Source: Janthinobacterium sp. (lineage in GTDB: Bacteria; Pseudomonadota; Gammaproteobacteria; Burkholderiales; Burkholderiaceae_D). Taken from it: DNA of 64,000 nt. Positions 11,849-19,351 of this stretch are shown in pieces. The translations under genes were made by a program, and so were the position numbers. Each line of letters opens with the position of its first letter. The first letter of the stretch is position 1. The notes beneath the pieces were generated by a model. The model did not search any database. It was given only the letters and a program-made list of their open reading frames with translations, and was not told where the DNA came from. Location: NCBI RefSeq assembly GCF_009923995.1, contig NZ_RFSK01000012.1:48126-112125 (forward strand). Reading direction: 5' to 3'.

Positions 11849-12424
11849 ATGACATCGTTGACCTTTTCCCCCGCCCTGCGCCGCCTCGGCCTGGCTTTCC
11901 TGCTGGGCACCAGTGCCTTGACCGCGTCGGCCGTGCCGATCGCCGAGATGCGCCTGGAGGACTTGCTGCCCATGGCGCCCGACTTCAAGACGGAATTGAA
12001 ACTCAATGCGAATCAGACCATCTTGTGGCAACAAGTGGAAGGGAAAACCCGCCAGCTCTTGCGCGAACGCAAGGCGCGCCGCGAGCGCCTGCAGGCCAGC
12101 GTGGCGCAGGGCTTGCAGGCGCCCCGCCTGGAACTGCGCGACCTGGTGGGAGGACTGGACAATGAAAGCACCGTGAGCCTGGCCGAGGAAAAGCAGGTGC
12201 GCGAATGGTGGCTGAGCGTGAACGACGCCCTCGACGAGCAGCAGCGCCAGTTGGTGGCCCAGTTCATCGCCGGCCAGATGGCGCGCGTGATGGATGCGGC
12301 CGTGCCGCACGGCGAGCCGCGCAGCGCGCCGGCCGGCGAGCACGGCGGGCGCAAGGGGGGCAAGGGCGGCATGGGCATGAACGTGGGCAGCGGCGGCGCC
12401 AGCATGAACATGCCTGGCAACTGA
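11849..12424 (+). CDS. Periplasmic Spy/CpxP-like small protein
   Basis: 191 residues, starting at an ATG preceded by GGAG. A signal peptide (LGLAFLLGTSALTASA) is followed by a helical, arginine- and glutamine-rich body containing LKLNANQTILWQQVEGKTRQ and LDEQQRQLVAQF, which recall the LTxxQ repeats of Spy/CpxP periplasmic chaperones and stress sensors. The C-terminus is a low-complexity Gly/Lys/Met tail (GGRKGGKGGMGMNVG) that could bind metal. Family assignment is by pattern only. The terminator in its leader suggests conditional expression. Confidence 0.65.
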   Translation: MTSLTFSPALRRLGLAFLLGTSALTASAVPIAEMRLEDLLPMAPDFKTELKLNANQTILWQQVEGKTRQLLRERKARRERLQASVAQGLQAPRLELRDLVGGLDNESTVSLAEEKQVREWWLSVNDALDEQQRQLVAQFIAGQMARVMDAAVPHGEPRSAPAGEHGGRKGGKGGMGMNVGSGGASMNMPGN

Positions 12425-12895
12425 GGCCGCGTAACTGCTTGCCTGGCTGGCAAGGATGCGCGCCACCGGGCGGAACGGGGCTGGCGCCACAAAGTGTTGT
12501 AAGCCTGGCCACGGAATTGTTGCGGAATTGTCGTGCAAATGTATCGTAAAGTAAAAAAATCGCCGCGCCGCCGCCTGGGGCCCGCGCCGCGGGCGGCCGC
12601 GCCGGTGCTGGCCGCGTGTGCAGGAGGCCGCCATTTCCGGGCGAAGATGGCGCAAGGCGCTGCATGCGGGGCTGCCGGCAGGGGGCCGACTTTCAGGCGC
12701 GTTCAGGGGGTAACCGAGTCTTGACGGGGCTGGCGCCGCGCGCGGACGGTGCCGGCGCCGGGGCGGCGGGGATGGTCAAGCCTTATGTTGCCGTGCTACA
12801 TTCCTGAAGCGCCTGGCGCGGCGGGCTCTTCATATGAGGCACTCCGCCAGAGGCTACCCGCCTGATCTCTTTGACATGCCCCATAAGGACAATCC
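12425..12895. other. Gene-free 471-base interval
   Basis: Very GC-rich spacer between the Spy/CpxP-like gene and the first M13 peptidase. Short open frames exist on both strands but lack ribosome-binding sites or family features. The last 60 bases hold the upstream region of the M13 gene, with TAAGGAC before its GTG. No convincing RNA gene or repeat was seen. Confidence 0.5.
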
Positions 12896-14971
12896 GTGAA
12901 CCGATACCTCTTAAGCAGTCTGACCCTGTCCCTGTTGGCTGCGTTTGCCAACGCCGCCGAGCCCGCATCCGCCGCCGCCGCGCCGACCGTCGCTCCCAGC
13001 GCCGCGCCTGCCGCCGCCGGTGCCGTCTCCGGCATCGACGTGCAATACATCGACCCTGCCGTGCGCGTGCAGGACGATTTCTTCACCCATCTAAACGGCA
13101 AGTGGCTGGCCACGACCGAGATCCCGGCCGACAAATCGAGCTGGGGTTCCTTCGCCAAGCTGCGCGACGACACGACGCCACAGCTGCGCGGCATCATCGA
13201 AGCCACGCAGCAGGACAAGAACAAGAAAGCCGGGTCGGAAGCGCAGAAAATCGGCGACCTGTACGCCAGCTACATGGATGAAGCCAAGCTGGAGTCGCTG
13301 GGCGTGAAGCCGCTGGCAGGCGAACTGAACCGTATCCGCTCGCTGCGCGACAAGAAGGGCGTGCCGGCCCTGATCGCCCACCTGAGCCAGACGGGCGTCG
13401 CCACGCCGTACGCCGTGTACGTGGGCCAGGATGCGCGCGCCTCGACCAAATATGCCGCATACGTGAGCCAGAGCGGCCTGGGCATGCCGGACCGCGACTA
13501 TTATCTGGAAGCCAAGCAGGCGGGCGTGAAGGAAAAATACCAGGCGCACGTGGAAAAAATGCTGTCCATGGCCGGTGACAAGAACGCCGCCGCCCACGCC
13601 AAGGCCGTGGTTGCCCTGGAAACGTCGCTGGCCGAAGTGCAATGGACCAAGGTCGAGAACCGCGATCCCGTCAAGCGCTACAACAAGACGGACATCACCA
13701 AGCTCAACGACCTGACCCCCGGCTACGACCTGAAATCAGGCCTCGCGGCCCTGGGCATCGCCAACAAGGTCGATTACGTCATCGTCAACCAGCCGAGCTA
13801 CCTGGCTGGCTACAACAAGGTGCTGGCCGCCACGGACCTGGACACCCTGAAAGCGTATTTCGAATGGCACTTGCTGCGCAGCTACGCCAGCTACCTGTCG
13901 AAAAACTTCGTCGACGAGAGCTTTGCCTTCTACGGCACGGTGCTCAGCGGCGTGACGCAGAACCAGCCGCGCTGGAAGCGTGGCGTGGGCGCCGTCGATG
14001 GCGTGCTGGGCGAAGCCGTCGGTAAACTGTACGTGGCGCAATATTTCCCGCCTGAGCGCAAGGCGCACATGCAGGAACTGGTGAAAAACGTGCTGGCCGC
14101 CTACAAGGACAGCATCGACACCCTGGACTGGATGAGCCCGGAAACCAAGAAGGAAGCGCAAGCCAAGCTGGCCAAGTTCACGCCGAAGATCGCCTATCCG
14201 AACGTGTGGCGCGATTACTCGAAGCTGCAGATCGTCCAGGGTGACCTGGTGGGCAACATGATGCGCGCCGCCAATTTTGGCTCCGCCCGCAACGTGGCCA
14301 AGCTGGGCAAGCCGATCGACCGCGAAGAGTGGGGCATGACGCCGCAGACGGTGAACGCGTATTACAGCTCGACGATGAATGAAATCGTCTTCCCCGCCTC
14401 GATTCTGCAGCCGCCGTTCTTCGACGCCAATGCGGACGATGCCGTCAACTATGGCGCCATCGGCGCCGTCATCGGCCATGAAATCAGCCACGGCTTCGAC
14501 GACAAGGGCAGCCAGTCCGATGGCGACGGCAACCTGCGCGACTGGTGGACGCCGGCCGACCGCAAGAACTTCGCCGCCAAGGCCGATGCGCTGACCAAGC
14601 AATATGACGGCTACAGCCCATTGCCTGGCTACAACGTCAACGGTGCGCTGACCCTGGGCGAAAACATCGCCGACAACTCGGGCGTGGCGATTGCCTACAA
14701 GGCGTACAAGATCTCGCTGGGCGGCAAGCCGGCCCCCGTGCTGGACGGTTTGACGGGCGACCAGCGCTTCTACATGGGCTTTGGCCAGGTATGGCGCAGC
14801 AAGATGCGCGAAGCGCAGCAAATCGTGCAGATCAAGACCGATCCCCATTCGCCGGGCCAGTACCGCGCCAACGGCACCATGGTCAACCAGCCTGCCTTCT
14901 ATGAGGCATTTGGCGTGAAACCGGGCGACAAGATGTATGTTGCCCCGGAAAACCGCGTCATCATCTGGTAA
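12896..14971 (+). CDS. M13-family zinc metallopeptidase (PepO/neprilysin-like), copy 1
   Basis: 691 residues, GTG start after TAAGGAC. A signal peptide (LSSLTLSLLAAFANAAE) and Ala/Pro-rich spacer precede the peptidase M13 N-terminal domain (about 60-430) and C-terminal catalytic domain. The zinc site is visible as H528-E-I-S-H532 with E589 and D593 in GENIADNSG, and the substrate-binding NAYYSSTMNEIVFPAS is conserved. Members are periplasmic or secreted oligopeptidases. It ends with the usual CxxW-like region replaced by NRVIIW. A close paralogue follows immediately; the pair is separated by its own terminator. Confidence 0.95.
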   Translation: MNRYLLSSLTLSLLAAFANAAEPASAAAAPTVAPSAAPAAAGAVSGIDVQYIDPAVRVQDDFFTHLNGKWLATTEIPADKSSWGSFAKLRDDTTPQLRGIIEATQQDKNKKAGSEAQKIGDLYASYMDEAKLESLGVKPLAGELNRIRSLRDKKGVPALIAHLSQTGVATPYAVYVGQDARASTKYAAYVSQSGLGMPDRDYYLEAKQAGVKEKYQAHVEKMLSMAGDKNAAAHAKAVVALETSLAEVQWTKVENRDPVKRYNKTDITKLNDLTPGYDLKSGLAALGIANKVDYVIVNQPSYLAGYNKVLAATDLDTLKAYFEWHLLRSYASYLSKNFVDESFAFYGTVLSGVTQNQPRWKRGVGAVDGVLGEAVGKLYVAQYFPPERKAHMQELVKNVLAAYKDSIDTLDWMSPETKKEAQAKLAKFTPKIAYPNVWRDYSKLQIVQGDLVGNMMRAANFGSARNVAKLGKPIDREEWGMTPQTVNAYYSSTMNEIVFPASILQPPFFDANADDAVNYGAIGAVIGHEISHGFDDKGSQSDGDGNLRDWWTPADRKNFAAKADALTKQYDGYSPLPGYNVNGALTLGENIADNSGVAIAYKAYKISLGGKPAPVLDGLTGDQRFYMGFGQVWRSKMREAQQIVQIKTDPHSPGQYRANGTMVNQPAFYEAFGVKPGDKMYVAPENRVIIW

Positions 14972-15012
14972 GCGCTTGCGCGGCTGCGTGAAAAACGTAC
15001 GACTGTAGCAAC

Positions 15013-15041
15013 AAAAAAGGCCACCTTGCGTGGTCTTTTTT
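15013..15041 (+). terminator. Rho-independent terminator between the two M13 genes
   Basis: Stem GGCCAC / GTGGTC around a CTTGC loop, preceded by six A and followed by six T, 41 bases after the first M13 stop. The A and T runs make it potentially bidirectional. Confidence 0.85.
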
Positions 15042-15159
15042 GCATTCTGGCCAAAGTTTTTTCTGTCGTTTCGGCCGGTATGCTACAGTCAAAAACCGGG
15101 CCAGAAGCCTTGGGCGTTCTGACCCTGATATTCCACACCATACAATATTGAGGATTACC

Positions 15160-17220
15160 GTGAATCGTTATTTGTTAAGTGCATTGACCCTGAGCTTGCT
15201 GGCCAGCGTATCCGGCATGGCGGGCGCCGCGAAAGAAGCCGTCGCCGCCACGGCCGCCGCGCCCGCGGCGCTGACTTCCGGCATCGCCATCGAATACATC
15301 AACCCCGCCGTGCGCGCGCAGGATGACCTGTTCCAGCACCTGAACGGCAAATGGCTGGCGGAAACCGTCATTCCTGCCGACAAGTCGAGCTGGGGCAGCT
15401 TCGCCAAGCTGGCCGATGATACGCAAACGCAGCTGCGCGGCATCGTCGAGGGCGCGGCCGCCGACAAGGCCCGCGCGGCCGGCTCGAATGCCCAGAAGAT
15501 CGGTGACTTCTATAACAGCTTCATGGACGAAGCCAAGCTGGAAAGCCTGGGCCTGACGCCCCTGAACGCGGAACTGGCGAAGATCGCCGCCCTGCAGGAC
15601 AAGGCGGAATTGCCGGCCGTGATCGCCCACTTCAGCAAGCTGGGCGTGACCTCGCCCTACGACTTCGGCATCCACCAGGACGCCAAGGATTCCACCAAGT
15701 ATGTGGCCGACATCGTGCAAAGCGGCCTGGGCCTGCCTGACCGCGACTACTACCTGGAAGCTGGCAAGGCCGACACGCGCGCCAAGTACCTGGTCCACGT
15801 GGAGAAAATGCTGAGCCTGGCGGGTGACGCGAACGCCGCGGCCAACGCCAAGGCCATCCTGGCGCTGGAAACGGACCTGGCCAAGGCGCAATGGAGCAAT
15901 GTGCAGAACCGCGACCCCGTCAAGACCTACAACAAGGTGGACCTGGCGAAACTGGCCGACGTGGCGCCCGGCTACGACTGGGCCCGCTACCTGAAGGATA
16001 CGGGCATCGCCGGCAAGGTCAATTACGTGATCGTCAGCCAGCCCAGCTACCTGAAGGGTTTTGCCGAGATCGCCAACAAGACGCCCCTGGAAACGTGGAA
16101 AGCGTACTTCCAATGGCACTTGCTGCACGCCAACGCCGGCTACCTGTCGAAAGCGTATGTCGATGAAAACTTCGGCTTCTATGGCACCACCCTGACGGGC
16201 GTGACGGAAATGCGTCCGCGCTGGAAACGCGGCGTGGGCGCCGTCGAAGGCGCCCTGGGCGAAGCCGTGGGCCAGCTGTACGTGGAACAGTATTTCCCGG
16301 CCGAGCGCAAGGTGCGCATGGAAGCGCTGGTGAAAAACCTGATGACGGCCTACAAGCAAAGCATCGACAAGCTGGACTGGATGAGCCCCGTCACCAAGAA
16401 ACAGGCGCAGATCAAGCTGGCCAAGTTCACCACCAAGATCGGCTATCCGAACAAATGGCGCGATTACTCGGGCCTGACGGTGGCGCCGGACGACCTGGTG
16501 GGCAACATCCAGCGTTCGCATTTGCTGAACTACAACCGTGAACTCAACAAGCTGGGCCAGCCGATCGACCGCGACGAGTGGGGCATGACGCCACAGACCG
16601 TCAACGCCTATTACAACCCCGAGCTGAATGAAATCGTCTTCCCCGCCGCCATCCTGCAAGCGCCGTTCTTCGACGCCAAGGCGGACGACGCCGTCAACTA
16701 CGGCGCCATCGGCGGCGTGATCGGCCATGAAATCAGCCACGGCTTCGACGACCAGGGCGCCCAGTACGACGGCGACGGCAACCTGCGCGACTGGTGGACC
16801 AAGGCCGACCACAAGAACTTCGCCAAGAAAACCAAGCAGCTGGTGGCGCAGTACAACAGCTTCAGCCCCGTGCCGGGCCATTTCGTCAATGGCGAACTGA
16901 CCCTGGGCGAGAACATCGCCGATAACTCCGGCGTGGCCATCGCTTATAAGGCGTACAAATTGTCGCTGAACGGCAAGAAAGCGCCCGTCATCGACGGCTT
17001 CACGGGCGAACAGCGCTTCTACGCGGGCTTTGCCCAGGTATGGCGCATGAAGATGCGCGAAGCGCAGCAGCTCGTGCTGCTGAAAACGGACCCGCACTCG
17101 CCAGGCCAGTTCCGCGCCAACGGCACCATGCGCAACCAGCCAGGCTTCTATCAAGCCTTCGACGTGAAACCGGGCGACAAGATGTACCTGCCGCCAAAAG
17201 ACCGCGTCATCATGTGGTAA
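15160..17220 (+). CDS. M13-family zinc metallopeptidase (PepO/neprilysin-like), copy 2
   Basis: 686 residues. The GTG at 15160 is chosen because it begins VNRYLLSALTLSLLAS, nearly identical to the N-terminus of copy 1; the open frame further upstream runs through the terminator. Signal peptide, then M13 N- and C-terminal domains. Zinc ligands H523-E-I-S-H527 and E584 (GENIADNSG) are intact. The sequence parallels copy 1 over its whole length, so this is a tandem duplication with later divergence, mostly in the first 250 residues and around the RSHLLNYNRELNK segment. Both copies look active and exported. Confidence 0.95.
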   Translation: MNRYLLSALTLSLLASVSGMAGAAKEAVAATAAAPAALTSGIAIEYINPAVRAQDDLFQHLNGKWLAETVIPADKSSWGSFAKLADDTQTQLRGIVEGAAADKARAAGSNAQKIGDFYNSFMDEAKLESLGLTPLNAELAKIAALQDKAELPAVIAHFSKLGVTSPYDFGIHQDAKDSTKYVADIVQSGLGLPDRDYYLEAGKADTRAKYLVHVEKMLSLAGDANAAANAKAILALETDLAKAQWSNVQNRDPVKTYNKVDLAKLADVAPGYDWARYLKDTGIAGKVNYVIVSQPSYLKGFAEIANKTPLETWKAYFQWHLLHANAGYLSKAYVDENFGFYGTTLTGVTEMRPRWKRGVGAVEGALGEAVGQLYVEQYFPAERKVRMEALVKNLMTAYKQSIDKLDWMSPVTKKQAQIKLAKFTTKIGYPNKWRDYSGLTVAPDDLVGNIQRSHLLNYNRELNKLGQPIDRDEWGMTPQTVNAYYNPELNEIVFPAAILQAPFFDAKADDAVNYGAIGGVIGHEISHGFDDQGAQYDGDGNLRDWWTKADHKNFAKKTKQLVAQYNSFSPVPGHFVNGELTLGENIADNSGVAIAYKAYKLSLNGKKAPVIDGFTGEQRFYAGFAQVWRMKMREAQQLVLLKTDPHSPGQFRANGTMRNQPGFYQAFDVKPGDKMYLPPKDRVIMW

Positions 17221-17246
17221 GACGGTTGTTGACCGCGTAAGTTGCC

Positions 17247-17275
17247 GCCGCCCCGCGCAAGCCGGGCGGCTTTTT
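17247..17275 (+). terminator. Rho-independent terminator after M13 copy 2
   Basis: Stem GCCGCCC / GGGCGGC (17247-17253 with 17264-17270) followed by five T, 26 bases after the stop codon. Confidence 0.8.
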
Positions 17276-17375
17276 CATGTCGTTTGATCTGGCGCAAGCG
17301 GCAGTCGTCCGGGCCGGCGTCGCGGACCGCGCCGTGCGGCAACGCCGTCCCTTGCGTCTGCGCCGGCGCCAGGCG

Positions 17376-17401
17376 AAAAAAAACCGCCCATCGGGGCGGT
17401 T
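17376..17401 (-). terminator. Rho-independent terminator after the cytochrome c gene
   Basis: Read leftward, stem AACCGCCC / GGGCGGTT with a short loop is followed by eight T. It lies 19 bases beyond the stop of the leftward cytochrome gene. Confidence 0.85.
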
Positions 17402-17420
17402 CCTTGCTGCTGCGATGCGC

Positions 17421-17984
17421 TTACTTGGCAGGCTCTGCCGCAGGGGCGGAGGCGCCGCCAGCGGCCGCGGCGGGCGCCGGCACTTCCGGTTCCTTGAACT
17501 TGCCGCCCGAGGCGTTGGCCATGTAGACGACGGCGCGCGCCACTTCCACGTCGTCGAGGTCGGGATTGCCGCCCTTGGCCGGCATGGCGCGCAAGCCTTC
17601 GATGGCGTGTTTCAGGACCGTATCGTAACCCTGGGCCAGGCGGGCCGACCAGCTGCCCGCATCGCCAAATTTGGGTGCCCCGGCCACGCCGGCGCCATGG
17701 CAGGCCACGCAGGTGGCCGTGTACACGGCTTCGCCGCCTTGCAGCACTTTCGGACCGCTGGCATCCTTGAAGGTGTAGCCCGCATTGGCTACCGGGCTCA
17801 GACGCTCGGCAATGGCTTCCGGCGACTGGCTGTCCGAGCCGGCGCCCGTCAGTTTTTGGGTGGTGACAAATTGCACCAGCAAGATGATGCCGATGACGGT
17901 GATGAGGAAGAAGCCAGCTACGGCGGCAAGCAATTGTTTAGGCGTTTTGATCGCTGATTGTTGTTCGTTATGTGCGTCGCTCAT
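17421..17984 (-). CDS. Membrane-anchored c-type cytochrome (class I, c5-like)
   Basis: 187 residues. The ATG at 17984 follows AAGGACATC; the longer open frame upstream has no start signal. One membrane anchor (residues 18-40, LLAAVAGFFLITVIGIILLV) is followed by a periplasmic cytochrome domain with haem motif C92-V-A-C95-H96 and likely axial methionine M134 (LRAMPAKGG), then an Ala/Pro-rich tail. It probably carries electrons between the bc1 complex and a terminal oxidase. Its neighbours give no further clue. Confidence 0.92.
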   Translation of the reverse strand: MSDAHNEQQSAIKTPKQLLAAVAGFFLITVIGIILLVQFVTTQKLTGAGSDSQSPEAIAERLSPVANAGYTFKDASGPKVLQGGEAVYTATCVACHGAGVAGAPKFGDAGSWSARLAQGYDTVLKHAIEGLRAMPAKGGNPDLDDVEVARAVVYMANASGGKFKEPEVPAPAAAAGGASAPAAEPAK

Positions 17985-18183
17985 GATGTCCTTAGTCCAG
18001 ATTCGAAACTGATGGCCGTGTAAGGTAGCATTTTTACATGCCTGGATGTAAACCTTTATGAAACCCACAATTATAGGCACAAAAATTGAGCAGTGACATG
18101 CAATTGCCGGCGATACGACAGTTTCCGTAGACGTAGGTAAAGAAAAACGGTATCCTTCGCATCACTTCAGAAATTCCCCCTAC

Positions 18184-18259
18184 GCGGCTGTAGCTCAGTG
18201 GATAGAGTATTGGCCTCCGAAGCCAAGGGTCGTGGGTTCGATCCCCGCCAGCCGCACCA
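18184..18259 (+). tRNA. tRNA-Arg (anticodon CCG)
   Basis: 76 bases with encoded CCA. Acceptor stem GCGGCTG (18184-18190) pairs perfectly with CAGCCGC (18249-18255); D-arm TAGCTCAGTGGATAGAG; anticodon stem TTGGC / GCCAA with loop CTCCGAA and anticodon CCG at 18217-18219; T-arm GTGGGTTCGATCCCCGC. It decodes CGG. No integrase or other island gene follows, so the 3' end is not visibly an attachment site. Confidence 0.97.
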
Positions 18260-18362
18260 AGATAAATCACGACTTGCCGTATCTTCCAGCGCCAGTACGC
18301 CTGCAACGCACGAGGCGTTGGCTGCGCTTGTCGCTGCGCAGCCACCTGTCCCGTTTTGATGC

Positions 18363-19040
18363 TTATTTCAGCAAGTTCAGCAAGGCCTGCGCCGCCGCCT
18401 CCGACGAGGCGGGATTCTGGCCCGTGATCAAGATGCCGTCCGTCAGCACATACGAGGCCCAGTCGGCGCCTTTCGAGTACACCCCGCCGTTTTCCTTGAG
18501 CATGTCTTCCACGAGGAAGGGGACGACTTTCGTCAAACCCACGGCCTCTTCTTCCGTATTCGTGAAACCCGTCACCTTCTTGCCTTTCACCAGGGGCTGG
18601 CCGTCGCTGCCCTTGACGTGGCGCAAGACGCCGGGGGCGTGGCAGACGGCGGCGACGGGCTTGCCGGCCGCGTGCAGCGCTTCGATGAGGGCGATCGAAT
18701 CCTGGTCTTCGGCCAGGTCCCACAGGGGGCCGTGGCCGCCCGGGTAGAACACGGCGTCATAGTCGGCCGCCTTCACCGTGGCGAGAGGGACCGTGGCAGC
18801 CAGCGCGGCTTGCGCGGCGGCATCCTTCTTGAAGCGGGCCGTGGCGGCCGTCTGCGACTCGGGCGCATCGCTCTTCGGGTCCAGCGGCGGCTGGCCGCCC
18901 TTGGGCGAGGCCAGGGTCAGGCGGGCGCCCGCGTCTTTCAGCACGTAATACGGCGCGGCGAATTCTTCCAGCCAGAAGCCGGTCTTGTGGCCCGTGTCGC
19001 CCAGCTGGTCGTGCGAGGTCAATACCATTAAAACGTTCAT
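18363..19040 (-). CDS. DJ-1/PfpI-superfamily protein (Hsp31-like glutamine amidotransferase domain)
   Basis: 225 residues, start MNVLMVLTSHDQLGDTG. The class I glutamine-amidotransferase-like fold is marked by YDAVFYPGGHGPLWDL and the nucleophile elbow AAVCHAPG with C133. The N-terminal part (GFWLEEFAAPYYVLKDAG) is typical of the Hsp31/YDR533C branch, whose members act on methylglyoxal damage or as stress chaperones. It is cytoplasmic and stands alone. The exact activity cannot be told by sequence. Confidence 0.88.
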   Translation of the reverse strand: MNVLMVLTSHDQLGDTGHKTGFWLEEFAAPYYVLKDAGARLTLASPKGGQPPLDPKSDAPESQTAATARFKKDAAAQAALAATVPLATVKAADYDAVFYPGGHGPLWDLAEDQDSIALIEALHAAGKPVAAVCHAPGVLRHVKGSDGQPLVKGKKVTGFTNTEEEAVGLTKVVPFLVEDMLKENGGVYSKGADWASYVLTDGILITGQNPASSEAAAQALLNLLK

Positions 19041-19216
19041 GCGGACTCCTGTGCAAGCGGTGGATGGAATGGCGGTTGCCACGCCGTCAGCTTAGTCCTG
19101 TTCGCGTTTTCATGCTGCACGCCAGCGCTGCCACTTTTTTGGGCATGGCCAGGGGAAACCTGCCCATGACGCCCCTGCCGTTGTCGGTTTACAACCTTCC
19201 CAGTCCTCCCGGCGCT

Positions 19217-19283
19217 GATATCGAAATTGATATCAAAACAGTGGAAAAATTGATTGGAGAGATTATCGTCCAGCCCCTAAGAT
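19217..19283 (+). promoter_or_regulatory. LysR-type operator and promoter A (TonB receptor gene)
   Basis: Operator GATATC-GAAATT-GATATC at 19217-19234, then -35 TTGGAG (19254-19259), an 18-base spacer and -10 TAAGAT (19278-19283). With transcription starting near 19290 the operator is centred at about -65, the classical LysR-family recognition position. The same layout occurs at sites B and C. The rest of 19041-19351 holds no gene. Confidence 0.7.
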
Positions 19284-19351
19284 AAACGCCGAGCATGCGT
19301 CCGACATGCAAGCAGCAGGAAAAATATCAATACAATATCTGGAGATGCATG

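Noticed and set aside
15175..17154. 659-codon minus-strand open frame
   Set aside because: Antisense shadow of the second M13 peptidase.
18184..18362. tRNA-Arg as a possible integration site of a genomic island
   Set aside because: No integrase, repeated tRNA end or change in gene style follows on either side within the window.
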